64,000 nt of DNA from Microplitis mediator (Eukaryota > Arthropoda > Insecta > Hymenoptera > Braconidae), in contig NC_079977.1 of the NCBI RefSeq assembly GCF_029852145.1, positions 7,832,837 to 7,896,836 on the forward strand, written 5' to 3'. The translations under genes were made by a program, and so were the position numbers. Under the pieces are notes generated by a model, which worked only from the letters and a program-made list of their open reading frames with translations, had not been told where the DNA came from and searched no databases. This document shows positions 24,613-37,000 of this stretch, piece after piece (positions within the stretch are counted from its first letter, which is position 1; each line of letters begins with the position of its first letter).

Positions 24613-26175
24613 GTTGCTAATTAAAGTCGAAGACTTAACAGCAACTTATTTAAGCTTTTAATGTTTCCCAAGGAAACGCCATTTAACTTGAAAATCAAAA
24701 TCTATTGGCTGATACAAAGTTTTCACCAGCTGAGCACCCGAATATTTAAATTCATTGGTCAGATTTCCATAATTGAAAATTCTCAAGCGCATTGAATGAA
24801 AGAAAATATAATAAATATAATAAATAAAATAATATGAAAACGTTGAATAAATTGTTTATAGAAATAAATATAGTTATAAAGGACTTTTTTGCCGTCCGGC
24901 CGGAAAAAGGCAACTTTCCGGCCGTTGTCCTGAACGAAGTTGTCACTTTCCGGCTTCGTCGAACGAAAAATAATATACGCACCTTAGCAAAAAAGAACAG
25001 GCCATTCGGCGGCTAAAAAGGAAGTTGATTTCTCATTATTTAATTATTTCAACCTTTCAAATAAACATTAATTACAAAATAAATTTTATTTTGACATTGT
25101 CAAACATTCTCAAGACTATAGAACAAAAAAAAATTGTCAAAATTTTTCAAGTTAAATGCCAAATATTGAAGTTGAAAAGAATTAAATTATCTACAGAAAA
25201 GTATTCTGTGCTTTTTTACTATATTATTAATGATCAATTCAAAATTTGATAAATAATTCGAGTGTATAGTTTAATTATGAAATATTTTAGTGTCCTACTT
25301 GAAATCAGATCCGATAGTTTAAATAAAAAACCTAATAGAATATTAAACGTCCAATAATTATATGGAATCCAATCATCTCAATATAGAATCAAATAAATTA
25401 AGTTTGAAGTTTAATTGTTAAAAAGTATTCTTTGGTTTTTATGATAAGATTGATGGTTCATCTAAAATTACATGTAATGTTCTGAGTTTTAAAATAAGAT
25501 CACATATGGAATACATTAAAGGATCGATTGACTTCGAAATCAAAAGATACTTTATAAATACGAAAATTCCTAATCAATCGTTGAGCTTTTGAGTTAGAAA
25601 GGGCATTGATAGCATTAAGATATGTAGAATATATATTTACAATAATAAACAAAAAAAAAACTGAAAGCTTATAATCGAAATTGATTATATTTATCCATAG
25701 AAACTTCATCGGTCCATTTAGCCAGTTGATGGTTCTACAAGGTAAAAACTCAGAGAAAGAAGCCATTAGAAGTATTATATACCTAACGGCGATATTAAAG
25801 TCAAGAAATCATCAATCATTTTGGAATAAGATGAAATTATAGCATCAATAAATTATAAAATTTGAAAATATAAACTAATTGTTTGGGGGAAAATTGTAAA
25901 TGGTTGAATTGTAATTTATTAAAATGCAGTATTTGTAAAAAAATTAAACACAAGATTCGATTTCTCTTATAGTAACCCTAGAATTCATTGAAATAATAAT
26001 TAAAATTTATTTATTAGTAGAATTAATTATTAATCATACATCAAAATTTATTTAACCACAGTTTTAATACAGAATTTCTCCGGTTTATTATGATTTCGAT
26101 GTAGCTACACACGTAGCAAACAATACTTCTGATTCCATGAACCCATGTTCGAATCCCTCGAAAATTATATAATAA

Positions 26176-28491
26176 TCTATACTAATATATAAATCGATAG
26201 GCTCTGTCTGTACATGGTGTTTTTATTTCGAATTATGCGTCAAAATATCATTTTTATGACCTACTCATACTGTATTTACCCTTTTTGGAATTTTTGTCTG
26301 TCTGTTTGTACCTTTATAACTGATTAACCACTCATCTGATTGAGATGAAATTTTTTATACATATACAAGATGCTGTCACTTAGAATATAGGCTACTTTTT
26401 AAATTAATTATAAATCAGAATTCGGATATATAAATTATTTTTCTAAAAGTACAATAGAAAAACAGTTAAATTACAGCCATCAATTGTTTTTATTCCATTA
26501 GCGTCAATTGTTTCTATATAACGCATATCAATTGTTTTTTATGTTTTTTTTCATAGATTAGATTTTGTTTCATTTATCAATTGTTTCTGTCAATTAAATT
26601 GATAGGTTATCCCAATGCCTTATTGAAGAACTAACTAACTTTAGTAAACAGTCAAAATAAGAGTGTCTCATCTGACTTAAAAGTAACTAAGTAAGAATGT
26701 AAATCGATTTAATTTATTCCTTGAATTTTTTTAATTTTTTGTATGATATATAGGATTAAAAAGACAAAATAACATATCTTACACAATATGTAAAATAAAT
26801 GAAGATCATAACCTATAAATAATCATTTATATTATTTATCACCCGTTTTTGTGTACCTTTACATATATATAAATCTATAGGCTCTGTCTGTACATGGCGT
26901 TTTTATTTCGAATTATGCGTCAAATATCATTTTTATGACCTACTCATACATTATCTACCCTTTTTGGAATTTTCGTCTGTCTGTCTCTCTGTCGGTTTGT
27001 ACCTTTATAACTAATCAACCACTTATCTGATTGAGATGAAATTTTTTATACATATACAAGATGCTGTCACTTACAATATAGGCTACTTTTTAAATCAATT
27101 ATAACTCAGGATTCGGGTATTTAAATTATTTGTCTAAAAGTATAAGAAAAAAACAGTTAAATTACAGCCATCAATTGTTTTGATTCCATTAGCGTTAATT
27201 GTTTTTTATATTTTTTTTATAGATTAGAGTTTGTTTCATTTATCAATTGTTTCTGTCAACTGAATCGTATATTACAGTTTATTGAACAGTCAAAATAAAA
27301 GAGTCTAATCTGACTTATTTGTAACTAAATAAGAATGTAAACCTATTCAATATAGTATCTCTGGAACTATAAGGCTTACGGATTTAAAATTCAGCGTGAA
27401 CGTTTGATATGTAATATAGGTATTCTTCATAAGGGCGTTAATAAAATTTACTCCTAACAGGGTTTGCGTGGGCTTCAAGCGTTAATATGCTTCCGTTTTT
27501 CAAATACATACGTTACAGTGTTGAAATTCGGCATGAACGTTTATTATGTCATTTAGGGATCCCTCATGAAACGACTTTAATAAAATCAACTCCAAAGGGG
27601 GTTCGCGGGGGCGTCAAACGATGATATACTCCTGTTTTTTGAGTATAGGTGTAACTGACTCAAAATTCGGCCTGAACGTTTATTATGTCATGCAAGTATA
27701 CCCCACTAAATGGCTATGATAAAATCGGCTTCCAAAAGGAGATGCGGGGGCATCAAACGTTAAGATACTTCCCTTTTTAAAATATATGTGTTACAAAGTT
27801 GAAATTCAGAGTGAGCGTTTATTATGTCATGTAGGTATCCCTTATAAAACTGCTTCGAAAAACTTTACTCCTAAGGGGGTTTGCGTCAAGCGTTAATATG
27901 CTTCCGTTATGCAAATACATACGTTACAGAGTTGAAATTCAGCGTGAACGTTTATTATGTCATGTAGGTGCCCCTCATGAAACGGCTTTAATAAAATCAA
28001 CTCCTAAGGGGGTTCGCGGGGCGTTCAAGGTTAATATGCTTCCGTTCATTGAATATATATGGTACATAGTTTAAATTCGGCATGAACATTAACTTTGTCA
28101 TGTACACAGAAAAAAAAATTCTCGACTGAAGATAAATATTCTTGATTCAAGAAAATTTTTTTAGAAACCTAAATTTTCTCAGATAAAGTAGAAATTTTCT
28201 CCGACCAAGGCAAATTTTTTTTAATCAAGACAAATTCTCTTGGCTCAAGAAAATCTTGATTTGATTCCCGAAAACATTTGGCTTCCAAAATATTTTCTTA
28301 ATTCAAGATAACTTTTCTTTCTGTGTAAGTATCTCTCACAAACCGGATTTAATAGATTCAACTTCTAAAGGAGTTTACGAGAGTGTCAAACGTTAGTGTA
28401 TTCCCGTTTTTTAAATATATGTGTTACAGAGTTTAAATTAAGTATGACGATTAATTGTATCGTCTACTTATGTACTATACTGAAAAAAAAA
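26176..28491 (+). mobile_element. Helitron-like region with tandem repeats (copy 2)
   Basis: Duplicate of 11074-13389: same TCTATACTAATATATAAATC start, second start near 26864 and ~137-base repeats at about 27390-28430. Confidence 0.55.
28105..28325. mobile_element. TA-flanked MITE, TIR CACAGAAAAA (copy 2)
   Basis: Duplicate of 13003-13223 inside the second Helitron-like region. Confidence 0.85.
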
Positions 28492-29360
28492 TCTGGGCGT
28501 CGGTTGACCCTGTGGGCCAGCCCCAAAACTTCCCGCTGTTTTCGAGCTCAAGGAGCTTGAAAACATTCCTCTGAATATATTTTCAAGCTCTTCTAGATCG
28601 AAAATGCTATTACCTGCTATTATTTTTTATGAGCTTTTCAAGCTCTAACAAATTACGTTTTATGCTAGAGTTTGAAAAGTTAAGAATCGAAAATCATTAA
28701 TGAAGAAGCTGCTTTTAAATTTTTATTATCGATTATGTTCTCTGAAATAAATGTATTGAGGCAGAAATCAATGTCAGTGATCGAAATCAAGATTTGAATG
28801 AGTTTTGACTTAGGTCAGAGCAATGATATATGGAATATCCGAGAAAAACATTAAAGACTGGGTTTTTTCAATTTTTTGCTGACAGTATGTTTAAAACTAA
28901 GGAACAAGTTACATGACATTATCTGATGATCGAAAGAGACTATAAAGAGAAAGAGTTGGTATGATATCAGACACATTTTAGCACATTATATTTTGATTTA
29001 TCCGGAAAAAATAACATAAAATGTTATTTTTTTAACTCTTCAGCGCCGATATCTTTTGAACTAATCAACCTATTTTGACGTTTGGGGCGGTAATCGGCGC
29101 GTTTTATTGAATTCTAGAGCTGATTAAATTTTGAAATTGATCGGATGAGTCACTTCAGAGATGATCGAAAAAAACCGTTTTTTACCATTTCTTTCGCCAA
29201 CGATATCTCTCGAACAAATTAACCGATTGAGATGGTTGAGGTGGCATTCGACGCGGCTTATAAAGTTCTAGAGCTGATTAGATTTTGAAGTCGATCGTTC
29301 GAGTCGTTTCTGAGAAATCACTAAAAAACTAAAAAAAAAATTTTTTTTTTTCGTAATTCG

Positions 29361-29478
<118 letters not shown>

Positions 29479-29489
29479 TACACACACAC

Positions 29490-29670
29490 ATATGTGGAAA
29501 CACCGTGGATCCACCGTGGTTACACGGAGGGTTTGTTCCATTTCACCACCGGGTATACACATTGTATCCACTGTGATTACGCGGTGTATACACCGTGATT
29601 CCACGGTGGATACACCGCGTAATCACAGTGGTAGAATGGAACAAACCCACCGTGTTCCCACCGTGATTCA
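29490..29670. repeat. CACCGTG-rich palindromic block
   Basis: Repeated CACCGTGGA/CCACGGTG and GTGATTACGCGG/CCGCGTAATCAC motifs in both orientations, framed by TTTGTTCCATT near 29532 and AATGGAACAAA near 29635. The arrangement is a cluster of nested inverted repeats, denser and more GC-rich than its surroundings. It is non-coding, although one frame stays open. Confidence 0.7.
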
Positions 29671-29784
29671 AATCTTCGAGGGATACAATAAATTATATCT
29701 TTTTTTTTTCATACTTCTGCTTAACTTTTAACGAAATAAATACAGAAGATATTAAATATTTTATGTTTATAATTTAATTTTCAG

Positions 29785-29929
29785 AATTTTTCTTGACATT
29801 AACCCATCAGCTGGCTCAAAGTCCCAGCGTAAAGACGATGGGAAAAAAAGGAGAATTGTAGGCTACAGCCCAAAAGTGCTTACATTTGCCAAGGAAATTG
29901 CGAGTTTAGGGGAAGAAGAAGGAAATTAA
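29785..29929 (+). CDS. Probable terminal coding exon (partial gene, 47 residues)
   Basis: Preceded by an acceptor TTTAATTTTCAG at 29784. One base completes the previous codon, then a 47-codon frame runs from 29786 to the TAA at 29927. It reads IFLDINPSAGSKSQRKDDG at the start, then a basic patch KKRRIVGYSPKVLTFAK and an acidic end ending GEEEGN. An AATAAA signal follows at 30008-30013. The composition is protein-like and differs from the AT-rich surroundings. No upstream exon of the same gene is identifiable; the microsatellite and duplication breakpoint lie just upstream, so the gene may be truncated. The family is not recognised; host gene and transposon gene are both possible. Confidence 0.5.
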
Positions 29930-30007
29930 AAATAAAAAAAAAAGTTATTATTTAATTAATATTTTCTATTATTTTATATGCTAAACTTGTTTTAATATTA
30001 AAAAAAA

Positions 30008-30013
30008 AATAAA
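30008..30013 (+). terminator. Polyadenylation signal AATAAA
   Basis: AATAAA about 80 bases after the stop codon of the putative terminal exon, in the expected range for a poly(A) signal. AATAAA is common by chance in this AT-rich DNA. Confidence 0.4.
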
Positions 30014-30949
30014 GATGAAAGAAGATTTTAATAAAAGATTAATGTTTAAATAGTTTTTTATAATAAAATTATTTTAATCAAAAGTAATAATTTTTATTTG
30101 TATACAAGACTTATACTCCTTATTTTAATCATAATTTTGTCGCCTAAAAGACTGAAAAATCAGTTTTTGATTTATGATACGCGAATTCAAACAATCCCGT
30201 AATGATTTCAAATACATGTTGTTAAACTTTTGTTTCGTAGGGATAAAGTTATCAAAATTGTCTGCAAGTTTTAAATCTTAAGATTTGAAACTCTTAAGTT
30301 TATAAATTATTAATGTAGAAACTGCCAATACATAAACAATATACTATAATTATAACATTTATCAAAATTTTTCTATATGCACACGCTCTTCTAGGCAATA
30401 GGAAGATGCTGCTTTGAACTCTGGATATTTTTAATATCTCAATTTGAAAAAAGTTATTATAAAAATACATTTTTTTTTTAATTTCTTACTCTCTGGAAAA
30501 ATAATATCGTAACAAATTGACAATGATTAATTATTCGCTAAAAGGAAATATTACAAAAGTTAATAACATTTAAGTTTCACCGTTTCAGAGTATTTCCATA
30601 TACTTATTTATTTATTTATTTCTTTATTTGTTTTTTTTTTTTTTGGATGGAATTTTTTCCAGAGGGTGAAAAATTTGTAGAAATAAAAGTTTTCTCGATG
30701 TAATAACTTCCTTCAAATTGAGCTATCAAGATCAATCAGAGCTCTAAAACAGCGTCTTCGTATCCCCTAGAAGAGTATGTGCATATGTAAAAATATAAAT
30801 GACTGTTTAAATATGGCTGATTGTTTATAAATTTGCGGTTTTTGCTTTAATAATTCATAACTTTGAGAGTTTCAGATATTTAGATTTAAAATAATTGTAC
30901 AATAATTTTTATAGAAGAGATACGATTTTTCGTATTAAACCGAAGAAAG
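30014..30949. other. No gene recognised
   Basis: AT-rich sequence with long A and T runs and a TTTA-type microsatellite at about 30605-30635. No open frame, TIR or tandem structure that I can support. Confidence 0.5.
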
Positions 30950-31720
30950 TACATTGCCAATCAAAGTTTATAAATTCATTAGCCACATGGTTCCACAAAT
31001 TCAACACCTTGTATGAGAAATACACGAATTTTTCGTTGTAATTTTCAGATGCACGTGTATTATTATTTTATTATACAATTTTAGGTTTTTTCATACTAAG
31101 GCGTGTGTAATACTTGTACTAATCAAGGTATGTGAATTTACTCGCAATCGTTTTATAAATTTAGCAACTTGTATAGAAAATATACTAATTTTTTACTGTA
31201 ATTTTCGGATATGCTTGTATTATAATTTTATCATACAAGTTCAGGTTTGTCTCACTAAGACGTATAATACATTCACTAATCAAAGTTTATGAATTTACTA
31301 GCGATTATTTTATAAACTCAACATCTTGTATATAAAATACATAAATATTTTATTGTAATTTCCAGATATGGTTGTATTATCATTCTATGAAACAAGCTTA
31401 GGTTTGTTACTCTAAAACGTGTGTAGTACTTTTACTAATCAAAGTATATGAATTTACTAACCATAGCCTTCTAAATTCAATATTTCGTATGCGATATTCA
31501 CGAATTTTATTTTCTATTATTCAGACACGGTTGTATTACAATCTTATCATACAAATTTATGTTTCTCATACTAAAACGCGTGTTGTACTATTACTAACCG
31601 AAGTTTATGAATTTACAAGCCAGGGTATTTTGAATTAGACATCTTGCATGAGAAATACACTAATTTTACTTTGTAGTTTTCAGATCCACTTGTATTGCAA
31701 TCTTAATATACAAGTTTAAA
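30950..31720. repeat. Tandem repeat, about 159-base period, five units
   Basis: The marker CTAATCAAAGTTTATGAATT recurs with variation at about 30959, 31121, 31278, 31437 and 31596. Units share TAATTTTCAGAT and a TTGTATTA segment. They are diverged, suggesting an old satellite-like array. Confidence 0.75.
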
Positions 31721-32134
31721 TTTTGGTTATAATTCCACAAATACTAATTTTAAAAAACGAATTTTATAAATATAATAGACACTTGTTTGGTAAACTCAAA
31801 ATTACGTTTTATAAACATACATTACTTGTTTAGGAATTTTACAAATATACTTTGTATATTAAAATTCAAACACTGTATATGTAAGAAAATTCTCATACGT
31901 GTGTCGTAAAAATTTACGTTTTTTTTTAACAGTGTATGTATACATACACTCGGACATCATTCTGAAGATAGTCAGAATAGCTTCCTAGGACCTCAAAACG
32001 TCGACATCTGATGAAAACTCGACTTTCGAAAATCGGGGTGAAAACAATAACTTCCCAATTTTTCGAAAATCGTTGATTTTCTTAGCGGGAAGTTAAAATT
32101 TTCCGAAAATCGTTGATTTTCTTAGCGGGAAGTT

Positions 32135-32809
32135 AAAAAACTTTTCCCAAGTATAAATACTTCATTTAAAGACATATTTACTCAGTACTATACAAACAAA
32201 TAATATTCTTAATCATAGTAAATATGTACTTCAACCGAGTAATATTTTCTTAATTTAAGAATTTCTATACTTATTTTATGAAAATATACTTGATTGGAGT
32301 ACATTTTTACTGAGATTAAACAAATATTTACTCGGTATGATACAAACATTTATATACTTGAAAAGAGTTTTTTTTCTCAGTGTAAAATGGGTTTCAAAGG
32401 TACGATATTAATTTTTTATACACCCTTTAACTAAATTACTTCGATGAATCTATATTAAAGAAAAAACAAAAAATAATTACATTTCAATCAAAATATTATG
32501 AACTCCGTCTTTTATCCGAGATCTGATGAGAGAGACGTGTATATTTTCAACTCAAAAAAAATAAGCAAATAACATTTTTGTCTCATCGTTGTGATTGTGG
32601 TGTAATTATTTCTAATTGCATTTTGTCATTAGTTCTTTATAGCTTATTACAATAATATCAATACAATTGCCGAGGAAGTCATCGGTCAAAGCCATAGTTA
32701 TAGAAATATTTGTAATTATGAAATAAAAAAATCATTACTTAACAGTAATTTACGCCCAGTGAAGCGGGTGGGTAACGGCTAGTAATTGTATATCTATATA
32801 TATATATTA
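32135..32809. other. Non-coding AT-rich spacer, possible MITE end
   Basis: Contains repeated ATTTACTC/AGTATAATAC-like motifs and a TTTTTTTTCTCAGTGTA edge near 32380 that resembles one end of a TA-flanked MITE; a matching left end is not obvious. No gene seen. Confidence 0.35.
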
Positions 32810-34111
32810 GGGTGCTCCGTTTGAAACGAAGATTTTTTTTTTTTCGTTCCCCATCAAAAATCTTGTTCTACATGTAAAAATAAAAATTCAGTGAAATTTT
32901 GAGCTCTTAATAACAATTTTAAGAACTGGAACAACGTCGTTGAAGTTTTCCCATGCTAAAAGCATGTAAATTTTGATTCTTTTCTTTTTATCGAATAAAA
33001 CTCAGCCCCATATTCACGTATTTTATCGGTTCAAAATTTTCTTGGAAGAGAATTGTATGCTCTTTGAAAAAGCCTGTATGTGCTTAACAGTACCTTCAAC
33101 TACAGCCCTCGTGGAAGCCTTGAAAGTCTAATTTCCTACGAAATTAGTGGTTTTTTGTTGTTAACTTGTAAACGGTTGACTTTTGGGAAAAAAAGTACAG
33201 GACATTTTTTGTAGAAAATTTAGTCTTCTACAAAAAAGTTCTCATAAGTCAAATCTCTAAAATCAATATTTAAAAAGATATATGAACTTTAACTAAGTAA
33301 AATTCGAAATTTTAGCTAAATGTCTAGATTAACGGTTTTATAATTCAAAACCATTACATAAACTATGTTTTTTTGTACGTAATCCATCTGTTAGGTCCCA
33401 AGGACATCGAAAATTCGAACGAGATTCTTCAAACCTGTGTTTTAATCATTAAATTTTTCAAAAAAATTGCAAATGAGGTTGGTACTTAAGAACAATTTCG
33501 ATGAATAATTACGGGCATTTTATATTTTATATAAATATATATTAATTGATACTTACCATAAGTTAATAACTGAATATATTGTATAGTATAGAACATTGAC
33601 ATTTAGCTAAAATTTCGAATTTTACTTAGTTAAAGTTCATATATCTTTTTGAATATTGATTTTAGAGATTTGACTTATGAGAACTTTTTTGTAGAAGACT
33701 AAATTTCCTACTTAAAATGTCATGTACTTTTTTTCCCAAAAGTCAACCGTTTACAAGTTAACAACAAAAAACCACTAATTTCGTAGGAAATTAGACTTTC
33801 AAGGCTTCCACGAGGGCTGTAGTTGAAGGTACTGCTAAGCACATACAGGCTTTTTCAAAGAGCATACAATTCTCTTCCAAGAAAATTTTGAACCGATAAG
33901 ATACGTGAATATGGGGCTGAGTTTTATTCGATAAAAAGAAAAGAATCAAAATTTACATGCTTTTAGCATGGGAAAACTTCAACGACGTTGTTCCAGTTCT
34001 TAAAATTGTTATTAAGAGCTCAAAATTTCACTGAATTTTTATTTTTACATGTAGAACAAGATTTTTGATGGGGAACGAAAAAAAAAAAATCTTCGTTTCA
34101 AACGAAGCACC

Positions 34112-34112
<1 letters not shown>
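32810..34112. mobile_element. Long hairpin element, TIR GGGTGCTTCGTTTGAAACG
   Basis: Arms of about 515 bases (32810-33324; 33598-34112) are near-perfect inverted repeats around a loop of about 270 bases. The outer ends are GGGTGCTCCGTTTGAAACG and its complement. It sits between ATATAT tracts, so the target duplication cannot be read. A transcript crossing it would fold into a long double-stranded RNA. It is non-coding. Confidence 0.9.

Positions 34113-34178
<66 letters not shown>
34113..34178. repeat. (AT)n microsatellite
   Basis: Uninterrupted AT repeat between the hairpin and the next repeat unit (TAGACTTTTTTTTTGCATCG). The same unit is preceded by shorter AT tracts at about 49025 and, in reverse orientation, followed by one at about 57128. 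Confidence 0.95.
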
Positions 34179-34180
<2 letters not shown>

Positions 34181-35400
34181 TTTTTTTTTGCATCGAATAA
34201 AACAAATTAAATCTTTCAACTTCTAAATAATAATAATTGATATAAATTACTGAACTGATGGATAATTGAAAACGACATCAATTCTCATTTTTATTACTTA
34301 AAATGTATTTAAATAAATTTACAGCTTTTTTTTTCTATTACGAAATAAATGATTATTTTCTATATCAATTACTATAACTCAATAAAAAATTGATTTGTTG
34401 TGTAAATTATTTTCATTGACTTTAGTCAAATTTCATTTATTAATACCTAAAAAAACTAATACTTTTACGTATAAAAATATTTTGTTTATTTCGACTGTTG
34501 TTTGAAACAACGAGCTTGCTAATGAAGTTGGTGTCAACGTATAACTTCGAAATTCATTTTTTTTTTTTTGTTAAGAATTCCCGATGAACTTTACTTATTG
34601 TCTTTAAAAAATTATAAATTTCAAAATATATATATTTAATACATGAAATAAACAATTTACTTAGTATATTGTAAGTAACCACTCATAATAATAAAACCGG
34701 ATGGCTTCTCTTCTTTGCTTGACGACACTTGGTTCGTTGCATCCATCGTGTTAATGATTGCCGGAGACTTAATTTAACAGCAACTTAGTTAAGCTTTTAG
34801 ATGTCTCCATAAAAAACGTCAGTTAGCTTGAGAATCGAAATCTATTGGCTGATACAAATTTTTCAACAACTGAGCACCCGAATATTTAATTTCATTGGTC
34901 AGATTTCCGTAATTGAAAATTCTCAAGCGCATTGAATGAAAGAAAATGTAATAAATAGAATAAAATGAAAACGTTGAATAAATTATTTATAGAAATAAAT
35001 ATAGTTATAAAGGAGTTTTCCGCCGTCCGGCTGGAAAGTGGCAACTTTCCGGCCGTTGTCCTGAACGAAGTTGTCACTTTCCGGCTTTGTCGAACGAAAA
35101 ATAATATACGCACCTTAGCCAAAACCAACAGGCCATTCGGCAGCTAAAAAAAAAATGTTGATTTCACATTATTTGATTATTTCAACCTTTCAAATGAACA
35201 TTAATTACAAAATAAATTTTATTTTGACATTATCAACCATTCTCATGACTATAGAACAAAAAAAAATTGTAAAAATATTTCAAGTTAAATGCCAAATATT
35301 GAAGTTGAAGAGAATCAAATTATCTACAGAAAAGTATTCTGTGTTTTTTTTCACTATAAGATTAATAGTTAATAAAAAATTAAATAATATAATTTGAGTT
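34178..35400 (-). repeat. Diverged copy of the 5' part of the spliced gene with different downstream sequence
   Basis: About 34640-35400 matches 9400-10140, including the promoter boxes, exon 1 and the start of intron 1. Towards 34178 it switches to sequence absent from the duplicated unit. Homologues of that other sequence lie at 49045-49400 and, reversed, at 54860-57125. Exons 2-4 are missing here. It supplies the empty site for the MITE at 55198-56991, at about 34300-34325. Confidence 0.7.
34657..34746 (-). pseudogene. 29-codon open frame derived from exon 1 of the spliced gene
   Basis: Reads MDATNQVSSSKEEKPSGF and continues to a TAA at the end of QYTK. The exon-1 donor GTAAGT of the intact gene corresponds to ATGAGT here, so splicing at that site is lost and the frame runs on into former intron. 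The copy at 54771-54860 has the same length and stop position. It may be a truncated gene copy or a short peptide; function unknown. Confidence 0.4.
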
Positions 35401-35812
35401 TGAAGTTCACTTATGATACTTGCAATCAGTACGAAGTAGTAAAATAAAACACGTTATGAAAAATCAAACGTATAATAATATACCCGACTAGAATTTTTCA
35501 TAAGGGCCTGACAAGGTCCTTATCGGGTTAACCTTATTTCAAATAAGGTCCCGATCAGGGTATCCTGACGAGGATCCTGATATGGATGTAACGCATAAGA
35601 CCCATGAGGTCCTTATCAGGATTGTCTTATCAGGACCTTACCAGGATATCCTCATCACGTCCTTATCAGGATTACCTTATTAGTAATTATTTTTAAAAAA
35701 ATATTAAATTGCAAAAAAAAAATAAGAGAATTTTAATTCGATCGAGAATGTTATCTATTGTATTGAAAGCATTAATTAGAGGAAGTAAACATATTTTTTA
35801 TTGATGAAAAAA

Positions 35813-35883
35813 TCCCGATAACTGCTGGGCTCGAACCTGCATCCTTTCGATTCAAAGTCCTCGATGCTATCCACTGGCCTGAC
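35813..35883 (-). repeat. tRNA-like segment in element A
   Basis: On the minus strand it has A-box-like CCAGTGGATAGCATC, an anticodon-arm region GGACTTTGAATCGAAAGG and a perfect B-box GGTTCGAGCCC. The body resembles tRNA-Arg, with TTG at the anticodon position. Arm pairing is imperfect, so it is not called as a functional tRNA. The same module is in element B, so it belongs to the element family rather than being a separate SINE insertion. Confidence 0.6.
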
Positions 35884-36049
35884 ATACACAAGTGATCTTG
35901 AAAGTGTAAATATAATATTCATTATGATGTCAAAGAATAACTGATGAAAAAGTAAAAAATCTGTGCTACAATGATTGACGTGATTTTTATATAATATTCT
36001 TTTGTACTTTTTTAAATTTTTAGCCTGTAAATGAAATATTTGAAGGAAT

Positions 36050-37000
36050 GGGATAACTTTTTTTTGAATAAGGATATCCAGATACGGTCCTGATCAGGAA
36101 CTCGTCAGGTTGACCTGATCACAAATAACTTTTTTTTTAATAAGAATATCCTGACGAGGTCCTGATCAGGAACTTGTCAGGTTGACCCGATGGCAAATAA
36201 CTTTTTTTTTAATAAAGATATCCAGATACGGTCCTGATCAGGAACTCGTCAGGTTGACCCAATCGCAAATAACTTTGTTTTGAATAAGGATATCCTGACG
36301 AGATCCTGATCAGGAACTTGTCGGGTTGACCTGATGGCAAATAACTTTTTTTTTAATAGAGATATCCAGATACGGTCCTGATCAGGAACTCGTCAGGTTG
36401 ACCTGATCACAAATAACTTTTTTTTTAATAAGAATATCCTGACGAGGTCCTGATCAGGAACTTGTCAGGTTGACCCGATGGCAAATAACTTTTTTTTTAA
36501 TAAAGATATCCAGATACGGTCCTGATCAGGAACTCGTCAGGTTGACCCAATCGCAAATAACTTTGTTTTGAATAAGGATATCCTGACGAGGTCCTGATCA
36601 GGAACTTGTCGGGTTGACCTGATGGCAAATAACTTTTTTTTAATAGAGATATCCAGATACGGTCCTGATCAGGAACTCGTCAGGTTGACCCGATCGCAAA
36701 TAACTTTGTTTTGAATAAGGATATCCTGACGAGGTCCTGATCAGGAACTTGTCGGGTTGACCTGATGGCAAATAACTTTTTTTCTAATAGGGATATCCTG
36801 ATGAGGTCCTGATCAGGAACTCGTCAGGTTGACCTGATGGCAAATAACTTTTTTTTTGAATAGGGATATCCTGATGAGGTCCTAATCAGGAACTCGTCAG
36901 GTTGACCTGATGGCAAATAACTTTTTTTTGAATAAGGATATCCTGATGAGGTCCTGACAAGGAACTTGTCAGGTTTGCCCTAATAAGGCAAACCTTACAT
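36050..37000. repeat. 72-base tandem repeat with higher-order structure
   Basis: The palindrome CCTGATCAGG recurs every 72 bases (36091, 36163, 36235, 36307 and so on), about 13 units in all. Two unit types alternate (AGATACGGTCC with AACTCGTC; CTGACGAGGTCC with AACTTGTC). A four-unit, 288-base block starting near 36083 is repeated almost exactly near 36371. Each unit has a GC-rich palindromic half and a T-rich half. Confidence 0.9.

Noticed and set aside
36050..37000. CRISPR-like regular array
   Set aside because: Units are contiguous 72-base tandem repeats without variable spacers, in eukaryotic DNA inside a transposon.
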